A stretch of DNA of 17,416 bases from DASRTE01 sp035253685. Lineage in GTDB: Bacteria; Actinomycetota; Actinomycetes; Jiangellales; Jiangellaceae. Positions 14,557 through 17,416 of this stretch are shown here, piece by piece (position 1 is the first letter of the stretch; each line of letters starts with the position of its first letter). The position numbers and the translations under genes were made by a program. The notes under the pieces were generated by a model. It was given only the letters and a program-made list of their open reading frames with translations, made no database searches and was not told the origin of the DNA. The stretch spans positions 1 to 17,416 of the forward strand of contig DATFBR010000034.1 of the NCBI GenBank assembly GCA_035253685.1, in the 5' to 3' direction.

Positions 14557-15623
14557 GCAGGGCGAAAGTCGATGCCGTCGTCGCCAACTGGTTCCCGCGC
14601 TTCCTGGCCAACGGTATCGACTACTTCGACCTGCTCCGGACCCTCGACGCGGTCGGCGGCTGGGACACCTGGGCAGCGGCGTGGACGGCCACCGCCGACG
14701 AGTACGAGCGACTCGGAGAGCAGGCACTGGCGGTCGGGCACCGGGTCACGGCGGCGGAGCACCTGCGCCGGGCGGCGCTCACCCTGCAGTTCGCGCAGTT
14801 CGTGCTCACCGAGGAACCAGAGCGGAGGGCGTTGTTGCAGGCCAGGATGGCCACGATGTACGCACGATGTGCACCACTGCTGGATCCGCCGGCGGTTCGT
14901 ACAACGGTGGCGTACGGCGCCGGTCGGACCGTCGTGGGCTACCTACGCGCGCCGCCCGGGCGCGGCCGATGCGGCCTGGTCGTCCTCGTCCCGGGGCTCG
15001 AGTCGACCAAGGAGCAGTTCAGCACCTACGAGCCGTATTTCCTGCGCCGCGGCGTCGCCACCCTGTCGATCGAGGGACCGGGCCAGGGTGAGGGCGGGAA
15101 CGGCGTGCCGTTTCGCGACGCTGCGTACGCCGACGCCATGCGAGCAGTCGGCGAGGCGATCCCCGGACTGGACCGCGTGGACCCGTCGCGGGTCGTGGTG
15201 CTGGGCACGAGTTTCGGCGGCTACTTGGTGCTACGGCACGCGGCACTCGTCCCCGGCCTGCGCGGGGTGGTGGACATCGCCGGCCCCTACGACCTGCGGA
15301 CGTTCGAGTCGCTGCAGGAGGTCACCCGCGAGGGGTTTCGCGAATTCGTCGGTGCCGCCGACCTCGACGAGGCGCGCGCGCTGCTCGACGGCGTGACCCT
15401 CGACGGCGTGCTGGAGGACCTGCCCGCTCCGGTGCTCGTCGTGCACGGGGAGCAGGACCGGATCATCCCGGTGGAACACGCACAGCGCATCGTGGCCGCG
15501 CTCGGCGACCGGGTGACCGCACGGCTCGAGCCCACCGGGAACCACTCGTGCAACAACATCGCCGTCGTCGTACGCCCCGCCGTGGCCGACTGGGTCGCGG
15601 ACCGGCTGGAGGAGGTCAGGTGA
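14553..15623 (+). CDS. FrsA/DHPON-hydrolase-like alpha/beta hydrolase with N-terminal helical domain
   Basis: A 356-residue protein; GTG at 14553 overlaps the exporter stop and has GGAGGA just upstream. Residues 1-110 are helical, with Trp and Arg/Leu-rich repeats, unlike simple hydrolases. The catalytic domain has an oxyanion-type PGLESTKEQF (about 147-156), EGPGQGE (174-180), nucleophile G-T-S-F-G-G-Y (Ser220), GEQDRIIP (Asp302) and GNHSCNN (His331). The N-terminal cap plus GLEST-K-E arrangement is that of 2,6-dihydroxypseudooxynicotine hydrolase and relatives, which cleave a C-C bond next to a ketone. Some relatives are esterases or lack known activity. In this operon a C-C bond hydrolase acting on a larger keto compound is a fair inference, substrate unknown. 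Confidence 0.88.
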   Translation: MSRAKVDAVVANWFPRFLANGIDYFDLLRTLDAVGGWDTWAAAWTATADEYERLGEQALAVGHRVTAAEHLRRAALTLQFAQFVLTEEPERRALLQARMATMYARCAPLLDPPAVRTTVAYGAGRTVVGYLRAPPGRGRCGLVVLVPGLESTKEQFSTYEPYFLRRGVATLSIEGPGQGEGGNGVPFRDAAYADAMRAVGEAIPGLDRVDPSRVVVLGTSFGGYLVLRHAALVPGLRGVVDIAGPYDLRTFESLQEVTREGFREFVGAADLDEARALLDGVTLDGVLEDLPAPVLVVHGEQDRIIPVEHAQRIVAALGDRVTARLEPTGNHSCNNIAVVVRPAVADWVADRLEEVR

Positions 15624-16783
15624 CCGAGGATCGGCACGGGCTGCGCACTGTCGGGAACTCGGATCTCGGCGGCTACGGCGACGGCATGCAGGTGCTGCGC
15701 GAGGGCGACGCGCTCTACGTCGGGCACTTCGGGCCCAGCGGTGCCGGCACGAGCATCCTCGACGCCTCCGACCCGACCGATCTTCGGTTGGTCCGGCAGT
15801 GGAGGGCACCGCACGGCAGCCACACGCACAAGGTGCAGGTCGCCGACGGAGTGCTGCTCGTCAACCACGAACGGTTCCGCGGCGGTGACCCGTTCAGCGC
15901 CGGGATGGCGGTCTACGACCTGTCCGACCCGTTCGACCCCAAGCGGGTCGGGTGGTTCGACTCCACCGGCCAGGGCGTTCATCGCATCGTGTGGACCGGT
16001 GGCCGGTATGCCTACGTCTCTGCGACCCCCGAGGGATTCGACGACCGCATCTGGGTCGTCGTCGACATGGCCGACCCGCACCGCCCGGTGGAGGCCGGCC
16101 GCTGGTGGTGGCCCGGGCAGTGGGTGGCCGGCAATGAGCAGCCCACCTGGCCCGAAGGAAAGCGATATGCCGCGCACCATGCGCTCGTCGACGGTGACAG
16201 AGCCTATCTCGGCTATGGCGACGCCGGCCTCGTCGTGCTCGACATCTCCGACATCGGCAAGCCCACGCTGTCGTCCAGTCTCCGGTGGGAACCCGGAGGC
16301 GACACGCACACCTGCCTGCCGCTGCCCGGCCGCGAACTGGTCGTGGTCACCGACGAGGTCGTCACCGACGGGCGCGAGGGTGCTGGCCACCTCGTGCGCG
16401 TCGTCGACGTCTCGGATGACCATGCGCCGCGGGTGATCGGCGTCTGCCCTCCACCCGCCGACGAGTTCTATGACCGGGGCCTCCGGTTCGGTCCGCACAA
16501 CCTGCACGAGAACCGGCCCGGCTCGTACCGCAGTGCGGACCTGGTCTTCTGCACCTACTTCAACGCCGGGCTGCGCGTCTACGATGTCGCAGACGGCGAG
16601 CACCCGGTGGAGATCGCACACTGGATACCGAAGACGCCGGTGGGGCAGCAGGCTGCGCAGATCAACGACGTCTTCGTGGGGGCCGAGTTCGACATCTGGG
16701 TCACCGACCGCGTCAACGGCGGCGTCTACGCGCTGCAGCCGGAGGCGGACCTGGCGGACCGGATGCAAGCGGCCGCGCTGTGA
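15620..16783 (+). CDS. LVIVD-type beta-propeller protein, histidine-rich
   Basis: A 387-residue cytoplasmic beta-propeller; GTG at 15620 overlaps the hydrolase stop (GTGA) and has GGAGG upstream. There is no signal peptide. Repeats of LVIVD type occur, each with a hydrophobic strand followed by D-x-S/A-D-P: SILDASDPTDLRLV, MAVYDLSDPFDPKRVGW, WVVVDMADPHRPVEAG, LVVLDISDIGKPTLSS, VRVVDVSDDHAPRVIG, LRVYDVADGEHPVEIA. Near the entry of successive blades there are histidines: H36, H68/H70, H121, H186/H187, H230, H293/H296. This spacing suggests that they may meet at the propeller axis as a metal site, as in carotenoid oxygenases or the selenium-binding-protein/methanethiol oxidase fold. Catalytic activity is inference; it could be a scaffold. 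Its strict operon position argues for a role in the pathway. Confidence 0.8.
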   Translation: MTEDRHGLRTVGNSDLGGYGDGMQVLREGDALYVGHFGPSGAGTSILDASDPTDLRLVRQWRAPHGSHTHKVQVADGVLLVNHERFRGGDPFSAGMAVYDLSDPFDPKRVGWFDSTGQGVHRIVWTGGRYAYVSATPEGFDDRIWVVVDMADPHRPVEAGRWWWPGQWVAGNEQPTWPEGKRYAAHHALVDGDRAYLGYGDAGLVVLDISDIGKPTLSSSLRWEPGGDTHTCLPLPGRELVVVTDEVVTDGREGAGHLVRVVDVSDDHAPRVIGVCPPPADEFYDRGLRFGPHNLHENRPGSYRSADLVFCTYFNAGLRVYDVADGEHPVEIAHWIPKTPVGQQAAQINDVFVGAEFDIWVTDRVNGGVYALQPEADLADRMQAAAL

Positions 16784-17416
16784 GCCTCGACGTACACGCC
16801 CATTGCGTGCCGATGGGGGTCGTCGAGGCGCTCGTGGCCGAGGGCGGGCGCTACGGGATCGAGGTCACCCGGCACGACGGGCAATACGTAGTGGTCATCG
16901 CCGGGCGGGTGGAAACCCGGCCGATCCTCCCGGCGCTGTTCGACCTGCCGAGCCGGTTCGCGGCCATGGACGCGACCCGGGTCGACGTGGAGGTTCTGTC
17001 GAGTTGGATCGACCTCACGGCGTACGCGCTCGACGGCGAGGCAGGGACGCGATACGCGCGGATGTTCAACGAGGCACTGGCGGCGATGGTGGCAACTGCC
17101 CCCGCCCGCCTCCGTGCTCTCGCGACCGTGCCGCTGCAGGCACCCGAGCGGGCGGCGGCCGAGTTGCGGCACGCCGTGAGCGTCCTCGGCCTGGCCGGAG
17201 TGGAGATCGCCACGACGGTCGACGGCCTCGAGCTGGACGACGCAGCCCTCGAGCCGTTCTGGCGGATGGCCGAGGAACTGCGCTGCCTCGTCCTGATCCA
17301 CCCGTACGCCTCCCTCGCCGGGCGTGGCGTGAGGCGTCACAACCTGGCCAACCTGGTGGGAAATCCCGCCGAGACCACCATCGCCCTGGGGCATCTGATC
17401 TTCGGTGGTGTTCTCG
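16780..17416 (+). CDS. ACMSD-like amidohydrolase-superfamily enzyme, 3'-truncated by window edge
   Basis: GTG at 16780 overlaps the propeller stop (GTGA) and the frame remains open for 212 codons to the end of the window. The start VSLDVHAHCVP holds the HxH metal motif (H6, H8). A further metal ligand is His174 in VLIHPY, and GNPAETTIALGHLIFGGVL near the visible end is characteristic of the ACMSD (aminocarboxymuconate-semialdehyde decarboxylase) / amidohydrolase-2 group. GLAGVEIATTVDG (about 137-149) fits the same family. The remaining third, including later His and Asp ligands, lies beyond the window. Members are mostly zinc- or manganese-dependent decarboxylases of aromatic or unsaturated acids, or hydrolases. 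It continues the six-gene operon that starts at 12331. Confidence 0.87.
   Translation, partial: MSLDVHAHCVPMGVVEALVAEGGRYGIEVTRHDGQYVVVIAGRVETRPILPALFDLPSRFAAMDATRVDVEVLSSWIDLTAYALDGEAGTRYARMFNEALAAMVATAPARLRALATVPLQAPERAAAELRHAVSVLGLAGVEIATTVDGLELDDAALEPFWRMAEELRCLVLIHPYASLAGRGVRRHNLANLVGNPAETTIALGHLIFGGVL

Noticed and set aside
15287..16768. Long antisense open frame opposite the propeller and the end of the FrsA-like hydrolase
   Set aside because: High-GC codon bias on the plus strand keeps this frame open. Its translation has low-complexity Val/Asp/Arg/Gly composition with no family motif, while the plus strand has clear motifs.
1..17416. CRISPR arrays, tRNA genes, insertion sequences, prophage or toxin-antitoxin genes
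   Set aside because: No regularly spaced repeats, cloverleaf sequences, transposase or integrase motifs were seen in any frame.

Overview
The window reads as chromosomal DNA from a high-GC actinobacterium. GC is high by eye, GTG starts are common, genes overlap by 4 nt (ATGA/GTGA), and there is a luciferase-like oxidoreductase of a group that is often F420-dependent. I cannot assign a genus from sequence alone. Coding density is very high. No gap exceeds 300 bases (the longest, 1819-2029, is about 210), and I see no tRNA, rRNA, CRISPR array, insertion sequence or integrase.

Region 1 (1-3973) holds unlinked, ordinary genes: the 3' part of an alpha/beta hydrolase, a small basic protein I cannot identify, a small secreted protein with an EF-hand/dockerin-like calcium loop (minus), a luciferase-like oxidoreductase (minus), and a secreted SMP-30/NHL-type beta-propeller (plus).

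Region 2 (about 4000-17416) looks like one catabolic locus. A LacI-family repressor (minus) faces a complete NitT/TauT-type ABC importer: ATPase, two different permeases and a lipoprotein binding protein. Next is a four-gene minus-strand operon, transcribed from 12148 down to 8944: D-2-hydroxyacid dehydrogenase, creatininase-type amidohydrolase, Gfo/Idh/MocA oxidoreductase, cupin. Diverging from it is a plus-strand operon starting at 12331 and running off the window: SAF-domain small subunit and UxaA-type large subunit of a split dehydratase/lyase, TauE/SafE exporter, FrsA-like alpha/beta hydrolase, histidine-rich LVIVD-type beta-propeller, and an ACMSD-like amidohydrolase (partial).

Three near-identical 12-bp palindromes of LacI type (about GCAAACGWTTGC) sit on or beside the promoters of the importer and of both operons. 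A fourth lies just beyond the 3' end of the repressor gene. This ties three transcription units to one regulator. The combination of TauT-type importer, 2-hydroxyacid dehydrogenase, two-subunit UxaA/SuyAB-type lyase and TauE exporter is what a sulfonate pathway ending in sulfite release would need. The creatininase, FrsA-like hydrolase, propeller and ACMSD-like enzymes are not part of known sulfolactate pathways. I infer either a new organosulfonate route or a sugar-acid/aromatic-acid route that borrows similar parts; the sequence cannot decide between them.
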